Shown here one piece after another: positions 28,569 to 42,997 of a DNA stretch of 64,000 nucleotides (positions are counted from its first letter, which is position 1; each line of letters begins with the position of its first letter). The position numbers were made by a program, and so were the translations under genes. The notes under the pieces are model-generated. The model had not been told where the DNA came from. It saw only the letters and a program-made list of their open reading frames with translations, and searched no databases. This DNA is from Fratercula arctica (Eukaryota > Chordata > Aves > Charadriiformes > Alcidae), in NCBI GenBank assembly GCA_947846985.1, contig CANTUZ010000001.1, positions 37,782,727 through 37,846,726 of the forward strand, given 5' to 3'.

Positions 28569-29529
28569 GAAAATGGAACTCTACAAAGTCTTTGTTAACT
28601 ATTCCATTACTAACTTTCTCCTCTTCCTGTGTTGCTTATTCCTGTGTCATCTAAATGTCTGGGCAGCCAGACTTATATTAAAAGACTATGGCAGAAGTAA
28701 AAATACATGAAATTGCTTCATTTTCTTTATGATACTCACTCTTCCTAACCAGGTTTGGGTTTTTTTCCCCTCTTGCTTTTGGCCTTTAACAACTCCTCTC
28801 CAAACATTTAAACTTCTAGACCAAATGAGCCAGGAACTCCAACAGCTTTTATTCACTGCATAAGGAAATCTAATTCCTAGGGCACCACCCATCTCATATA
28901 CTGACTGAGATATGGGACTATGAGGAAACATAATCTTAGGAAATGTACGTATTACAATTTTGAACATGCGAGACTCCAGATTAAACCTAGTACATCTGTT
29001 TTCGAATATCATCAGAGACTTTATTGGCATTACAGATGAAGACTAATTTTGAGAGCAAGAAAGAAGTTTGGAGAATCTAACACAGCTGTTTCACCCTACA
29101 GGATTTGAAGAAATGTGTGGAGGCAAGATGAAAACGAGAGGAAGGAGCTAACCTTTTTATCAGAAAAGAAGCCTGCCATACCATAAATCTGGCTATAAAT
29201 TCCTAGAATGCCCAATCAACATCTACTGTGTATCAGTTGCAGTATTAGTCCACATTCAAGAAAAATAATATACAAGTGAGAAAAAAAAAACAAAAAACTT
29301 TGAAAGCCTAGAACCACAGAAAACCTAAAGAGAATTTGAGAAGTCAGGAGGTACAATTTAAGCCAAAGTAAATTATTTTTTAAAAATTACAAAAATGATT
29401 CTTCAGGGGATTGGAGATTTTTTGGTTGTGGTTTGTGATTTTTCCTTCCCCTCCCCCTTAAGAGACACCAACATATTGATGCATTTTCACTTTACATTGA
29501 TTACCACAATTGAGTAAACAGAGAGACTA

Positions 29530-29773
29530 GAGAGATTACCACAACTGAGACTAGATATAAGTAAGACATTTTTTACAATGTGGGTGATGAAACACTGGAA
29601 CAGGTTGCCCAGAGAGGTGGTAGATGCCCCATCCCCGGAAACATTCAAGGTCAGGCTGGACGGGGCTCTGAGCAACCTGATCTAGTCGAATATGTCCCCA
29701 ATCATTGCAGCGGGGTTGGACTAGATCACCTTTAAAAGTCCCTTCCAACCCAAACTATCCTAGGATTCTATGA
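29530..29773 (+). mobile_element. CR1 LINE 3' fragment, well preserved
   Basis: The copy runs from gagactagatataag through ggttgcccagagaggtggta and aggtcaggctggac to ttccaacccaaactatcc and ggattctatga. It is 5'-truncated and antisense to DIAPH3. Its 5' junction lies next to a short duplicated motif (29499-29514 and 29534-29549). Minus-strand open frames at 29487-29748 are antisense to this element. Confidence 0.92.
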
Positions 29774-31482
29774 TAAACAAATGTAGGAACTCTCACTTAT
29801 GAAATTATAGATTTAAACCAAAGTTTCCACATGGAAAACTGATTCAAATATAATAATCATTATCACCGCTTCCTCCCAATTCTCATCATCAAAAGGTTAA
29901 ATTCTGTTGGTCACAGTAGATTTAACTGCTAATCTGTTTTTCTGTTTCTAATGCTCTGTAATATAAACTAAGCTAAAAACAAACCTAAAACTTACCATTG
30001 TGAAATCCACCTTTGTGAAACTACTGCTATTTTCTGAATTGAATAAACAAATACTACAAGAAAACAAGTGAAAAGGTAATAGTTTCTCCGACTTTAGACC
30101 TTTCATGCTCTTTGCAAGCAACTGAGTTTCACATCTCATAAAACAACACAACATGTTTTGACTGGATTTTTTTTGTTGCAGGAATATATTTCTTTTAAAG
30201 AATCTCAGAGACCTGTTCAATGACCTTTTGAGATAAGTGGTGATAATTTAATCAAATAAAGTACAGTTAAGATAGGAATGAACTATAAATAGTTCCCTTG
30301 AATGTCTGATAAAACCTCAACAAGAAATAAAAAGCAAAAGATTTCATTAGCTTTTGTAAGTAAGAAATTTGGACCAAGAAAAATTGATAATTTGGCTTCA
30401 ATCAGAAAACTATGCATGAAAATCTTGGAAAACAAATAAAAGTGTTAAAAACAAAAGCATATTGCTCTTTTTTTTTCCTTGCTCCCAGAGTATAGTTAGA
30501 AGACTCCCAAGAATACAGAAACCAGCATTACATCAGGTGTACAATGACTGTCACGCTTGTTAAAGATGGATCGAAAATGAATACCAGCAACAGCTTTCAG
30601 CAAAAGCACCACTTCAGAACTAGTTTTGTTTCACAGGTACCTGTACTCCAAGAAGACTGCCTTTGTCACATCTGTAACTGGCACCGATTCAGTTCAGTGA
30701 TATTTCCTGACCAGACAACATTCTTCAGTTGATTAAGAATGGTGATCGCTGCTTTTCTATCCCACACCTGTACTCCAACCATTCCAATATTTAAGTACAC
30801 ATATTTGATATCCACACAGATAGCTACGAGTAACAAGCTCCTGTTGTTCCAAAGACAAGATAAGCCTTTTCCTAAAGACTGCAGATACATCTCCCATATG
30901 AAATCCTCACATATGAAGCTAACAATGACCATCTTAGCTTGAAACGCTAGGAGTGGACAAAAAAAGAAAAAAAAAAAAAAAAATCAAAGATTTATAAAGA
31001 TACATGCACCCAGCAAAAGAAATAGCCTTATTCTTTGTTTGTCTGGATGAAATCATTAACAAATATGAATTATGAGCTATGCAGAAATTATATCCAAATT
31101 ATACTTCCACAAAATCATCAACTGTCAGCAGTGACCTAGCACTGTTTTCCTTTTTCTATTCCAGTCTTCCTTTGTTAATTCAACATGGGAAATATTATAA
31201 ATGTATCTTCCCTCTGGGAATGGAAAAAGCGATTACAAGTACTGTTGACAGAACATACTATAAAACATAGGAGGAAGGAGGCAGAATAGATTACCACGTG
31301 ATAACTACAGTATTTTCTTCGCATTTACATAGAGAATAGAAAAGAAAATCACCAGTGTAGAAAAATTTACTGAAAAAGTTAAGACTTATTAATGCAAACA
31401 GAAGTAAAGAAACTATTTTAGCTATGGAAATTCAAAAATAGCTCTGTATCTCCCAATGGAACTTTGCCACAGAAAACACCAC

Positions 31483-31508
31483 TTTTTTTTTTTTTTTTTT
31501 TTTTTTTT
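31483..31508. repeat. T26 homopolymer
   Basis: An uninterrupted T run of about 26 bases lies 250 bp downstream, in transcript order, of exon C. It becomes poly(A) on the pre-mRNA. No inserted element next to it was recognised. Confidence 0.9.
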
Positions 31509-31759
31509 GGTGAGCTAAATTACTTTTTTAAAGAAAGAGAATCCCAAGTCATTCCAACAATAATATTCCAACAATCAAGCCTTACATATCCATGGATGTG
31601 TCCACTAAAAGTCAGATTAAAAGGCATCACTTGTACTCTTCTCCCAGTCTGTAACCTCTTCATATTTAGGAAGAAGCAACTGGTATTGTTTCTATAATAT
31701 TATATTAAAACTATGTTTCAGAAAAGAACCAAAAAAATTTATAATAAACCAGAACTCAC

Positions 31760-31861
31760 CACAACTCCAAACTGCTCCGGCTCAGACAAATTATTATACT
31801 CGCTCTTGAACTTGGACAATGCATTCAGTTGTTCTTGTTCAGGAAGATGTTTTATTAAATT
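31760..31861 (-). CDS. DIAPH3: DIAPH3 FH2 exon C (102 nt)
   Basis: This exon has 34 whole codons in phase 0 at both ends: NLIKHLPEQEQLNALSKFKS then EYNNLSEPEQFGVV. The blocks NLIKHLP and SEPEQFGVV are diagnostic of the formin FH2 core and continue directly from MIQ of exon B. The acceptor is preceded by a long T-rich tract (31864-31881 on the complement) ending TTCTTGATAG, and the donor is GTTGTG followed by GTGAGT. The exon stands between a 5.9 kb and a 17.1 kb intron. The serine in NLSEPEQ, where I recall a cysteine in mammals, is an ordinary substitution. No frameshift or stop is present. Confidence 0.94.
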
Positions 31862-34800
31862 CTATCAAGAAAAAAAAAAAAAAGGCTTAAAAATCTCGGA
31901 TTTTATGTTGCTTGTATTATTGTAAGCAAATGGTATTCCATATGCATCATTACCATACACTCCAAAGACAACACTCCTCCCTGAAGACAGTAGAATATAA
32001 ATTGACAACACAAACTAACGTAACAGTCTAAAAAAGCAAGCGATTAAATACTAGTACCTAGCACCATTTACTGGTTCTGTAAACATTTCTAGTCTTTTTT
32101 TAAACACCATTTTCAAAGAAAGAATATGCTTGATAGGCACTGTACCAGCAGAACACCAAGAAGCAAATAGAACTGGGAAGGCAGAATAAGAATTTCAAGT
32201 GTAACATATCCATGTAAAGGATGGCAAGAATTATTAATGCTAGACAAAAAGTATTTATTTTCCAGTATTTCAAAACAAAAGCTTAAACACATTAGACACT
32301 ACTACGCCTCAAAACTTGCCAGAAGTAGGAATTCAGAGGTGGGACTCAGCTTCAGCTGAATTCAGGAGTCTATATGGGGAGCTTGGACACTTACACAAGT
32401 GAATGTCTTGTGAACACAGTTAAGGGAATCTAAACACGTCACCTTCATCTGATCATCTGAAGAGCCCTCAGACTCCCTGGAGCTACCTGAACACTTTGAC
32501 ACCTATATTTACATATAGACCTCTACATTTAGGCACCTGAATCCCACTCTAATTACAATCAGTTAGGTTGGCTAAAAATGGCTATTCTGAGGTTCTGGAA
32601 GTAGAGAGCTTCTCAAACATTTAATTATGGTATATAATTTGAGTCAGTAGCTCAATCCCTTCCAAAAAGACTACTATAATTAGAGAGACCCTCTAGCCTG
32701 GTCTCTTTCTCAACTTATTACTCTTGTGTTCCTGGTTACGCAGCGGCTAAGCTTCCATCATTGTAAGAAAACAAGAGAGAGATTGTGTTCTTTCTTAAAA
32801 CACTCCCTGGTCTACTGATAAGATCACTCTTCTGAACTAAAATAAATATTCAGTCAGGTCTAGCAAACACAGCTAACCCGCTACCTACCGTATTTCAAGA
32901 GAGGATCAGAAAGACTAGCATTTCCCCATTACTTGACAGAAAAGGCAGATACTTCAGTTAAGTCAAAGTCTGCTTTTTCTATCATTCTGCAAGTAAGTAG
33001 CTTTGGTGATATTCCACCAACAGAAAAGAATTTACTTAAGTTAGTGAACAGCATCTCAAATCTGAAAGTCTTAAAAAAAACCCCAAACCCTAATTTTATC
33101 CACAAATGACCCTAGTTTCTTCTTCTACAGGAAATCCAGCCAGTTAGGATATACAAATTATCTCTCTGGGACCTGAGAGATAAAAAGTCATAGCTATGCT
33201 TTGCTTAACATACTTCCCTAATTTAAGAAGAAACAATTCAATGCTAACTAGTACCTCAAAAATATCCCTAAACCAGTAGTAAACTCAGTGGCCCTATGCT
33301 ACCTTCACAACCTGTATTAGTTGTTCAAAGCTACCCCAGGTGTTTATTCAAATTGCAACTGCATCCTTGGATTGCAGTATAGATATTCCTCTTTTAAAGT
33401 ATGAAAATAGTAAAATTCAGTTTTGTAACTGAAGAACAGATATATCCAAAGTTTTAAAGTTGTTTTTTTTTTTTAAAGCAGCTTGAATACTTTGTTTAAT
33501 GCTATTACTTTTAATTTTTTATAACTCAATCTCTTGGCTCTTGTAACAATTGTAATTTTAAGGTAGTTTAGCATTTATCAAGCCTTTTTTTCTGATGCAT
33601 AAAAAGATCTAGACAGTCTTTTATCATTGTTTTGTTTTAGTGTAAAAATAGTTACTATTTCAAGGACTGAAATCCTACTTTGATTCTAAGGACTACGATA
33701 AGTAATTTGTTTTACAATATTTTGTGATATCCAAAGTAAGGACAACGTAGTTTACCGAGAAAGTAAAGTCAGTAAATAAGAAAAGCTAGGCTTACAAGCA
33801 AAGGATTAAATAAACCATAGAAACAGTAAATGATAGTTAAAGCGTAGACTGCTTTAACAGACTGTCTATGCTCAAATAAGGATTCTGGTAGGAAAAAAGA
33901 AAACTATTACAAATGCATAATGATGCTTAAAATAACAATGCAAAATTAAATATTATGGAGCTTGATTTGGACATGGTCAGACTGACTTTCAGCATGAAGA
34001 ATTTAGGACAGTCATATATATCCTTACCATTATTACATTTGGAAATTTTTTTTTTGTAAGAGACTACATTTATTAATTATGGATGAAGATGTCCAGCGCT
34101 AAAGCAGTAACATGGATCAAAAAAGTGTACAGAGTGTAAAAAGATACACTTTAAATTAGAGATTCATAACCCACTCATTTCTTACCTTGATACACATCTA
34201 TATAACCAGCTCTAACTATACCATATTTCCTTAATCTTAACTGAGATTAAAATGCTATTGTTTGATGCTACAATAATTTTCACATGTAGAAAAACTGACT
34301 GCAAAACTTTTTCAAAAAAGAGAAACAGTCAAGCGTTCTATGAATGCTTTCAATATTAAGCATCAGAAAAAAAAATGAAGCAGCACCTGATATCAAAGCA
34401 GCTTTATGGTGTTCAGATAAAGCTTTTGAACTGCTAAAGATGAAACACATTTTGAATATCAAACAGAGAATAAGCAGGAGAAAGAATTTTGACTAAGTCA
34501 CAAGAAAAATTCCAATCATTAGTCAATGACTACTTGGATTACAACACGAGTTGGAGTATTTACATCTTTAAGAACTAGAATTCATTTTTAACTGGAGAAA
34601 GTGTGGCAGGGGGAGGATACATTTTACTTCTTAAGCATAACAGAAGAACAGGATTAAGGAGAAATTTCCAGCTTCAGAAACTGTGACATTAGGATACACT
34701 GAGCAGTATTTAAAGCTAGACAAAAAAAAATTGATGAGGGAAAGAAATTTTTAGAAAGGAAAAAATACCATAATATCTTATGGTACCTTATATAAATAAA

Positions 34801-34897
34801 TAAAGTCATATGCTTGCAAACTTCTATATGTCTTCGCTCTTCTCAGAATCATGAAACACACGGGACTACATTTTCATAGCTTGATCATAACCCATAG

Positions 34898-35087
34898 TTG
34901 TGAAGGTTTTTAAAGGAACAGGCTGCCCAGGGAAATGGTTGAGGCATCATCCCTGGAGGTATTTAAAAGATGGGTAGACATAATGCTTAGAGATATGGTT
35001 TAGTGGTGGTTTTTGTCAGAGTTAGGTTGATGGTTGGACTCCATGATCTGAAAGGTCCCTTCCAACCTAGGCAATTCTATGATTCTA
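34898..35087 (+). mobile_element. CR1 LINE 3' fragment
   Basis: It reads from ggaacaggctgcccagggaa through atccctggaggtatttaaaa and ttaggttgatggttggactc to gtcccttccaacctaggc and attctatgattct. This is a CR1 subfamily different from the 29.5 kb copy (agttaggttgatggttgg version). It is 5'-truncated and antisense to DIAPH3. Confidence 0.92.
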
Positions 35088-36639
35088 AATAGAGCCATAC
35101 AGCTGGATAGTTAAATTTATTTAGTAACCCAAGCATACGTGAATTTGGAAAACAAATTTTTAAAGCAATAAGGGACGTTATTCTTCCACTTCCAAAGAAA
35201 GATAGGTGTCTTAAGTCCTTTTTTGAGATTAAACTCAGATGGTCCCCTTTTCAAAGTTACCACAGGCTTGTTTTACCTGGAAACAAGAAACTTGGATGAA
35301 ATAATTTGATAAAAATGATGACAACCAAACTTGTAAAGTAAATTTGGAGCCTAAGTTCTACTGAATTTTCCATTTGATTTAGGCCTGCAAGTATTTAATC
35401 ACTTTACAAAAAAACGTAATTTATACTCATGAATCATTTACATGCTTAAAAAAACCCCAATATGCGGAACCTGCCATGTTCTGACAGTATGCCTTGTTAT
35501 ATATATTACTGTATTCATATAGGATACTGTGAGCATTATCACTTCTACTACACTGACTTGCACTCAATCACAGCAGCTGCTAACATCACCATCCTCTTGT
35601 AGGATATTATTCCTCACCTCACATTTGGCTCTTCAACTTATTCCATCTCTCAGCTTTTCATGCTGTTTTAGAGAATTTCTACTATTATTCCAAATAAAAT
35701 AAAGTAAAGATATATCTCATGCATTGTTTGAGTCTGAAGAAAACCTTGAAAAAGAAAAGTGATACAAGTGCAGACTAGAAAGAACAAACAGCTTAGAGGT
35801 GTAAACTGCTCTGTTCATCCTGATAACCTTAAAGTAATAGTTTCAGTGCCAACATTAACTGCATCATTGAATGAAATAAAGAGAATTATACAATGATTAT
35901 ATATACTGTCACTGGAGATGACAGCTCGTGTTTGTTCCTTCAAATATTTCTTAAAAGAAACATCTCATTCTTCAAATCAATCGGTAGACAAGCTCCATTT
36001 AAAGGAAAGTGAAGTCAAAGTCAAATAGCTCAACAGAGTCTAAAGATTTTTGAAATCCAAGTGACAAGAAGTGAAGGCCAAACTGCATGCAGGAAGAAAA
36101 GGAGCATGCTGAACATTGTACAGCCTCCTCAGTAGGACCTTATTTTGACATTCCAATATGTTGGAAATTTATTTTGCAAGCAAAGCACACAAATATAAAT
36201 TTGCCTTGTTTTGACCTTTAAATGGAAATTGCTGTGTGTTGCAGTATGAGTCACACATTTGAATTTCAAAGAGCCTTAATGTTACAACTCATTATGACTC
36301 CCTCTATTACCTGTATTATTTATTCACTAATCAACACTCTTGCAAAAAGCATACATTTCCTAAAAATCTAACTCTATCTTTCTCGGATGTTTCAGCAGGG
36401 ACTGGTACCCATGTCTCCAACACACTTTCGGGTGCGTTATAACGACTAACTATCTAAATCCTCTGTAAGTGAAACCTATGCCACATTACTAGTAGATTGA
36501 TAATAATTATGATTTGACATTTGTGAGGCATAACAGCAAAAATGTGAAGTTCATCACAGCAGGCAGGAGTCCTGTCCAAAAGACAATCTTGGTCTAAAGA
36601 CGTATCTTTACAAATCTAATGGATGCCCACCAAGACGAC

Positions 36640-37060
36640 TGGGGAACACAGCACACAACAGGCAAGGAGAAGTTGAGAGAAGTGAGTTTGTTGAACAGTA
36701 AGAAAACAAGCCTCAGGGGAGCTTAAGGTGGTCTGCAGGTACCCAACTGGAGGGCACAGAGAAGATGCAATTAGGTTCCTCTTGGAGACGTGCAGCAGAA
36801 GGCCAAGGTCACAAGTTGCAACAATGAAAATTCCAATTAGATAGACAAGAAAAAGTTTTTTCACCATTAGGGTAGTTCAACACTGGAAAAGGTTTCCAGA
36901 AAGGCTATGGAGTGTCCAGCCTTGGAGATAATAAAAAAATTAATGGGAAATGGCCCCAAACAACCTGCTCTAGTTAATGTGGCTTTGAGGAGGGGCTTGG
37001 ATTTAATGACCTCCAGACATCCAAATTATTTTTTCCCATGGTGCTATAATGAAGTATTAG
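36640..37060 (+). mobile_element. Diverged CR1 LINE fragment
   Basis: The recognisable order is an ORF2-tail-like purine-rich section, then caagttgcaacaatgaaaat, aagttttttcaccattaggg, gtagttcaacactggaaaag and aggaggggcttggatttaat. It is older than the other copies and lacks the canonical terminal repeats. The limits are uncertain, especially the 5' one. The minus frame at 36616-36867 is antisense to it. Confidence 0.7.
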
Positions 37061-37703
37061 TATTTAAATTATTTTCTGAAATTCTTTGACTTATCAGCCC
37101 TAAATAACACTGTGCACAGAAGAACACGAGGAACTTCCAGTTTCTTTTGTGTCCACCCAGAATTACGCTGACTTTGTGCTTTGAATAACATAATACAGAA
37201 AGGGAAAACACTATCCAAATAAACCCTAGGGAAGAAAAGTGGTCACTGAGTATCCCCTAAGGCAAGATCCCAAATTCTATCAGCTCTAAGAGGACGGGGG
37301 CGGGGAAACAAACCAAAAAAAAGCCACCAAAAACCAACGACCCAACCTTTTACCATCCAGTTTTTGACCAGAACAACAGATTTGTGCAGATGAGACAGAG
37401 GTAGAAACAAATTAAAGAAAAAAAATAATAACTAGGGAAGAAACAGAATATCATATGCTGTTTGAATATATACCAAAGAAAAATCTCAATTTAGGCGTGG
37501 ACAATATCAATGCAGAAAACAGAGAATATAAATTCAGCTGCTTTCATAAAAAAAAAAATTAGCATTACAAATATAAAAACCCCACAGTTCACAGAAAAAC
37601 AAAAGTTCTTGCAGTGATTTATTATCCAAAAGTTTATGTTAAGAGGCTTTTTAGCTACAGGTTTCTGCGTAATGAGAAACTTATCCTGAAATATTGGGAT
37701 TTA

Positions 37704-38780
<1,077 letters not shown>

Positions 38781-38876
38781 ACAGATTCTGTGCAATCTTT
38801 GGGTCCAAAACTTTTAATTCTTTGATTCGTTTCTTGATGGATTTCTTTTCATCAAAATCCTCCTCCTCTTTTTTTA
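38781..38876 (-). CDS. DIAPH3: DIAPH3 FH2 exon A (96 nt, most upstream exon in the window)
   Basis: This is the first visible coding exon in transcript order. It starts with two bases that complete a codon from the unseen previous exon, then 31 codons reading KKEEEDFDEKKSIKKR...IKELKVLDPKIAQNL, and ends with a single T. The acidic/lysine-rich start and the block KELKVLDPKIAQNL are typical of diaphanous formins at the linker and start of the knob of the FH2 domain. The acceptor is TTTGGCAG before the exon and the donor is CTGT followed by GTAAGT, a consensus 5' splice site. The final T pairs with CA of the next exon to make a Ser codon, giving NLSIFLGSF across the junction, which is the family motif. 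In another frame the sequence runs into a stop just after NLCK, so the splice is needed. Confidence 0.93.
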
Positions 38877-40119
38877 CTGCCAAAGTAAACACAAATACAC
38901 TCACTGTTAATTCTTAATATTTAGAGAAAACATGAATGAATTCAGAAAATGTTTTTGCTATCAAGTGTGGTCAATTCACAAAGAAAAGAACGTGCAGAGG
39001 TTTTGTATTTATTGCTTGTATTCTTAAAATTTTTGCTCTTCAGTCAAGTTTGTCAGCGTGTTAGCCTTCTAAAATGAGATATTTTTTTTAATATAGAGAA
39101 ACTGAATAAAGATGCTAATGGTAATCGCATGAATGGTCTAAGGTCATGAAAGTCATACTTAATATATCAGGCAACATACTTCATTCAACCTGGACAGGTT
39201 AATATTCTCAATTGGATTTTAATAATAAGAAATCTTAAAGAAGATATGTTCATATGTCTCAACACTGAGCAATGAAGAACTAACCCAAAAATTAAATATT
39301 TCTGTGACTGCTTTTATCTAAATATATGCACCAAAATTATCAAAAACCACTGACATGTTAAGAAAATTATCATTACCTTAGAACATAAATGAGTATACAC
39401 CTATTTTCCTTATCTCCTCCTAAAAGATGCATTTTTATATATATGATGTAATCACCTTATTAAAAAATACCACGAAGACAAAGTGATTATATAAGAGTAC
39501 ATTAATATTGCTGGAATTTTTGGCTTATTCGTTCTTTTCAGAAAATAATTCATACAAATAGGATCTCCCAAACGCATTATGTAAGCTGAATTTATTTCTC
39601 ATTATTCACACATTGTCATAAGAATTTCACTTACAAAAACAGCATAGGCTTGATAATGTATTAGTAGGACCCATTCCAATTATTATGCAAACAAGCAAAA
39701 AAGACCAAAACCACACAAACCTTTCCTTAAATCCAATCTGGTTGTCCTTTATTATTTTCTTCCTTCCTTCCTTTTTCCCCCCACCCCAGCACCAATCTTC
39801 ACTGTCAAATGTTATTCACTCAATGTATTACTATTGTTTATCTAATTCTCTGTTTCACAAATTAAATTAGTTTCCAAGCTTTTACAGCATGATTGTTCCA
39901 AATTAAGTTACACATGCTTCAAATATTTGAGAGTAGAAAATATGTTATAAAAGTGCAAGCTACTGATTTCAGAAGGAGATGGATATAGATGAGAAGTCCG
40001 CTCAAGAAGATACAGGATTAAAATTCCTAGCTCACTGATGATTCTGGACAAAATTAGATGTAACATGAATTATCAGGAGGGTTTCCCTACGTTGAAATTA
40101 CTTCCATAAATTTTAAGAG

Positions 40120-40251
40120 AGATCTTTGAGAGCTATGTCAAGCTGGATGGGCTCTGAGTGACCTCAGCTAATTGAAGATGCCCCTGCTCATTGCAGGGGG
40201 TTAGACTAGATGGCCCTTAAAGATCCCTTCCAACCCAAACTATTCTGTGAT
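40120..40251 (+). mobile_element. CR1 LINE 3' fragment followed by a T-rich tract
   Basis: It reads caagctggatgggctctgag, then gatgcccctgctcattgcag, ggggttagactagatggccc and ttccaacccaaactattctg. It belongs to the same subfamily as the 29.5 and 49.5 kb copies. It is followed at once by a T-rich run to 40271. It is antisense to DIAPH3. Confidence 0.9.
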
Positions 40252-42977
40252 TTTTATTTTTTTTTTTTTTCCTCAGCACAATAAATTTTGTCTAGGACTG
40301 GGAACACAGACTAAATGACCTCTTGAGGTCTTTGAGCTTTGTTGTCTAGGGTGCTACTGAAAAGAACTTAAAAGACCTCACATGGGGATTGAAGGAACTG
40401 GATTCTAGTCATTTCTGAGTCATTGGAGACACAAATTTGAATCACCTCCCAAATCACTTTTAATACTATACACCTGCTAGGCAGCATGATGCTTCTCTTG
40501 AGGACATGCCACAGTGCAGAAAAGAACCTGGTAGTCTGAAAAATGAAATTACTGAGCTAAGACATAAAGCAGTCCTTGGAAGAAGGACCGATACCCAAGG
40601 TCCCGGCAAATGGGTTACAAAGTCCTTCCCCCCACCCTACCCACAACAATCATTTGGTCTTGCATTTCGTTTTAGCACAAATTTAACAGAAAGGTTAGCA
40701 TTTTCCTGTCCCCACTTTGCTTACTATGCATGTGAAAGCAAAAGAAGTAGGTTTTAACCACCAATGTGAGAACTCAAATACCCCATGTTCAAAAGGAACA
40801 GAATGACATTTGAGCTACTGGATAAAAAGGAAGTTACCACTAAAGCTTCACTTTTTTCTGGTTTATGCTTTAAGAGGTGCCCTTACTGATCCCAGAAGTG
40901 GATGTCAGATGCTACGGATCTCAGGATCGTGCAACTGTTTTCTCCTGCACTTACACACCTTAACGGACCTCTCAAATTTCTTATCAGCTACATGATGAAA
41001 ACAGTAATCCTTGTAAGATCATTTTGAGTTGCCTGTCTTATCCACGCTAGAATTCTAGATTCCACTAGAAGACCTGGGCATCGCTGTAGCACAGGTTCCA
41101 TGCCATCTTCATGCCTTACTCATCTGAATCATAATGAAAATACACTAATGCTTTATGGCTAGCTTTGAACTTTGCAAATCATCATTTTATAGGGGAAAAA
41201 AAAATTCCTTAGTAGTCTCAATAAAAAAAAAAAAAAGATAAATTATCTGAATTTATTAATTTACTTAAACTTGTCCTGACAGCCTTGAAATAGATACTAA
41301 TAGGGGCTGAAATAATAGAAAAAAAAACAAATATGTCTGCCTTTTCCAGCACTAGAAAGCAGTATTTACGCAATACAAGTCTTACAACAGAGATAATACA
41401 TAGATACACAAACATACAAAAAAAATCGGCAGTTAAACATGCTTTATTTTAACTCCCAGCTTTCAAATCAAGAAACAATGCTGCAAATGAACTGGCTAAT
41501 TCCTTCTGGAATTTTCACCCAGGGGGTTACGCACAATGTTACAGCAATACTTAAGGCAGAGCAACCCTATGGAAAAAGTATAAGCATAGAACATAGTTAC
41601 TCTAGGAACTCCTGCAGAGCTATATAATTACGCAAAAAACTAAATTACTGCAAACTTACATGATACTTCTTCAGGAGAATTCAGGTCACATCCTTATGTA
41701 GTTGGCAGCAATAAGAAGCAGAGGATACATATTACTTGTCTTCCCTATTGGAAATATAGCACTTTCCAATGAAAACTCTGATACCTCCTTCCGCTTCTAA
41801 AAATTTTTACCTCATTTGCTTATTAACTTATAAGGGATCAAATAAAAAAAAACCCAAGAGACAAAACTATTATCTATTTCTAATAAGAAAAATGGGGGAA
41901 AGCCCACTGTGGGGGCGGAGGGGGGGAAGAAAAAATTAATAGAAAGATATAAATAGGTGAGGTAAATATCTAGACTTAACAGGAAAGCAAAGAAAATAAG
42001 CAATTAGATTTTTTATTTGTGGAGGGCACCAGAGCAGGGAAGAAGGTATACAGAGGACAAAAAATGGGAAACAACTATTTATGCCAGAAAGAGAGAAAGC
42101 AGCCCAGTGAGAGTGGGCAGCTGCTGCAGAAAGGTGACTATCAAGGGAAACAGATGTAAGATGTTGTCATGCTAACGAGAGAAGAATCAAACCAGGGAAT
42201 CCCAAAACACACAGAAAGCACTCACGGCTCCAGAAGTTGGACCATCATATTAAACCATTAACTTTTTCAAAATCGCATGTCTTATTTAAGGTATTATACA
42301 ACTAAAAAGGCATGCTACATATCACAAACCATACATCCTTTTAAGTTCTGTCTATACACTCCATCCATCACACTGGGGCATACAAATGGCCCCAGCATCT
42401 CAACTGGATAATTTTTAGTTGTTCCAACTGCTCTGCCATCTCAAGCTGGGAAACAAAGTGCCAGAGCACTTTAAAACACACAGAACTCAACCCAAACCCT
42501 TCACAGCTCCTCTTATCTCCACAACCCCTCATCCTGATTAACACAATTCTAGAATTAACACATGCGGTTGCCAGTGTACAAACAAATAACTCAAAGTTTT
42601 AGCTATCGGAAAGATTGCTTTTACTGTCTTCTTCAAACGTGCTTTCATACACAAATGGAATTGTAGTCAACTACCTCTGCCTGTGGCAACGATCTGACTG
42701 AAATCAGAGTCCTGAAGGGAGTGGTGATAGGACTGTTTTACAAATACAACATCACAGCTGGAAGCCTACAGAATAGCATTTCATGAAAATGTGGACTGAA
42801 TCCTATGTAGCTACTCTGCAGATCTCTGAAACAATAACATTCTTGGTAGATGCCACTGAAATAATCTGTACATTCATGAATTGCTATCCACTATTTCCAT
42901 TTCCGTCACAGGTCTTGATATAATCTGCTATCCACAATCTTTGTGTAAGAAAAATCATGTCTGTCCATCTGTATGCT

Positions 42978-42997
42978 AAAAAAAAAAAAAAAAAAAA
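42978..42997. repeat. A20 homopolymer
   Basis: An uninterrupted run of about 20 A with no recognisable inserted element upstream. Confidence 0.9.

Noticed and set aside
28370..28654. Open frames rich in F/L/C (minus) or K/T/Q (plus)
   Set aside because: They are produced by the A/C-only low-complexity tract.
29487..29748. Minus-strand frames with SSLTLNVSGDGASTTSLGN-like residues, repeated at 49379-49733
   Set aside because: The same peptide at two places is the antisense translation of the same CR1 3' end.
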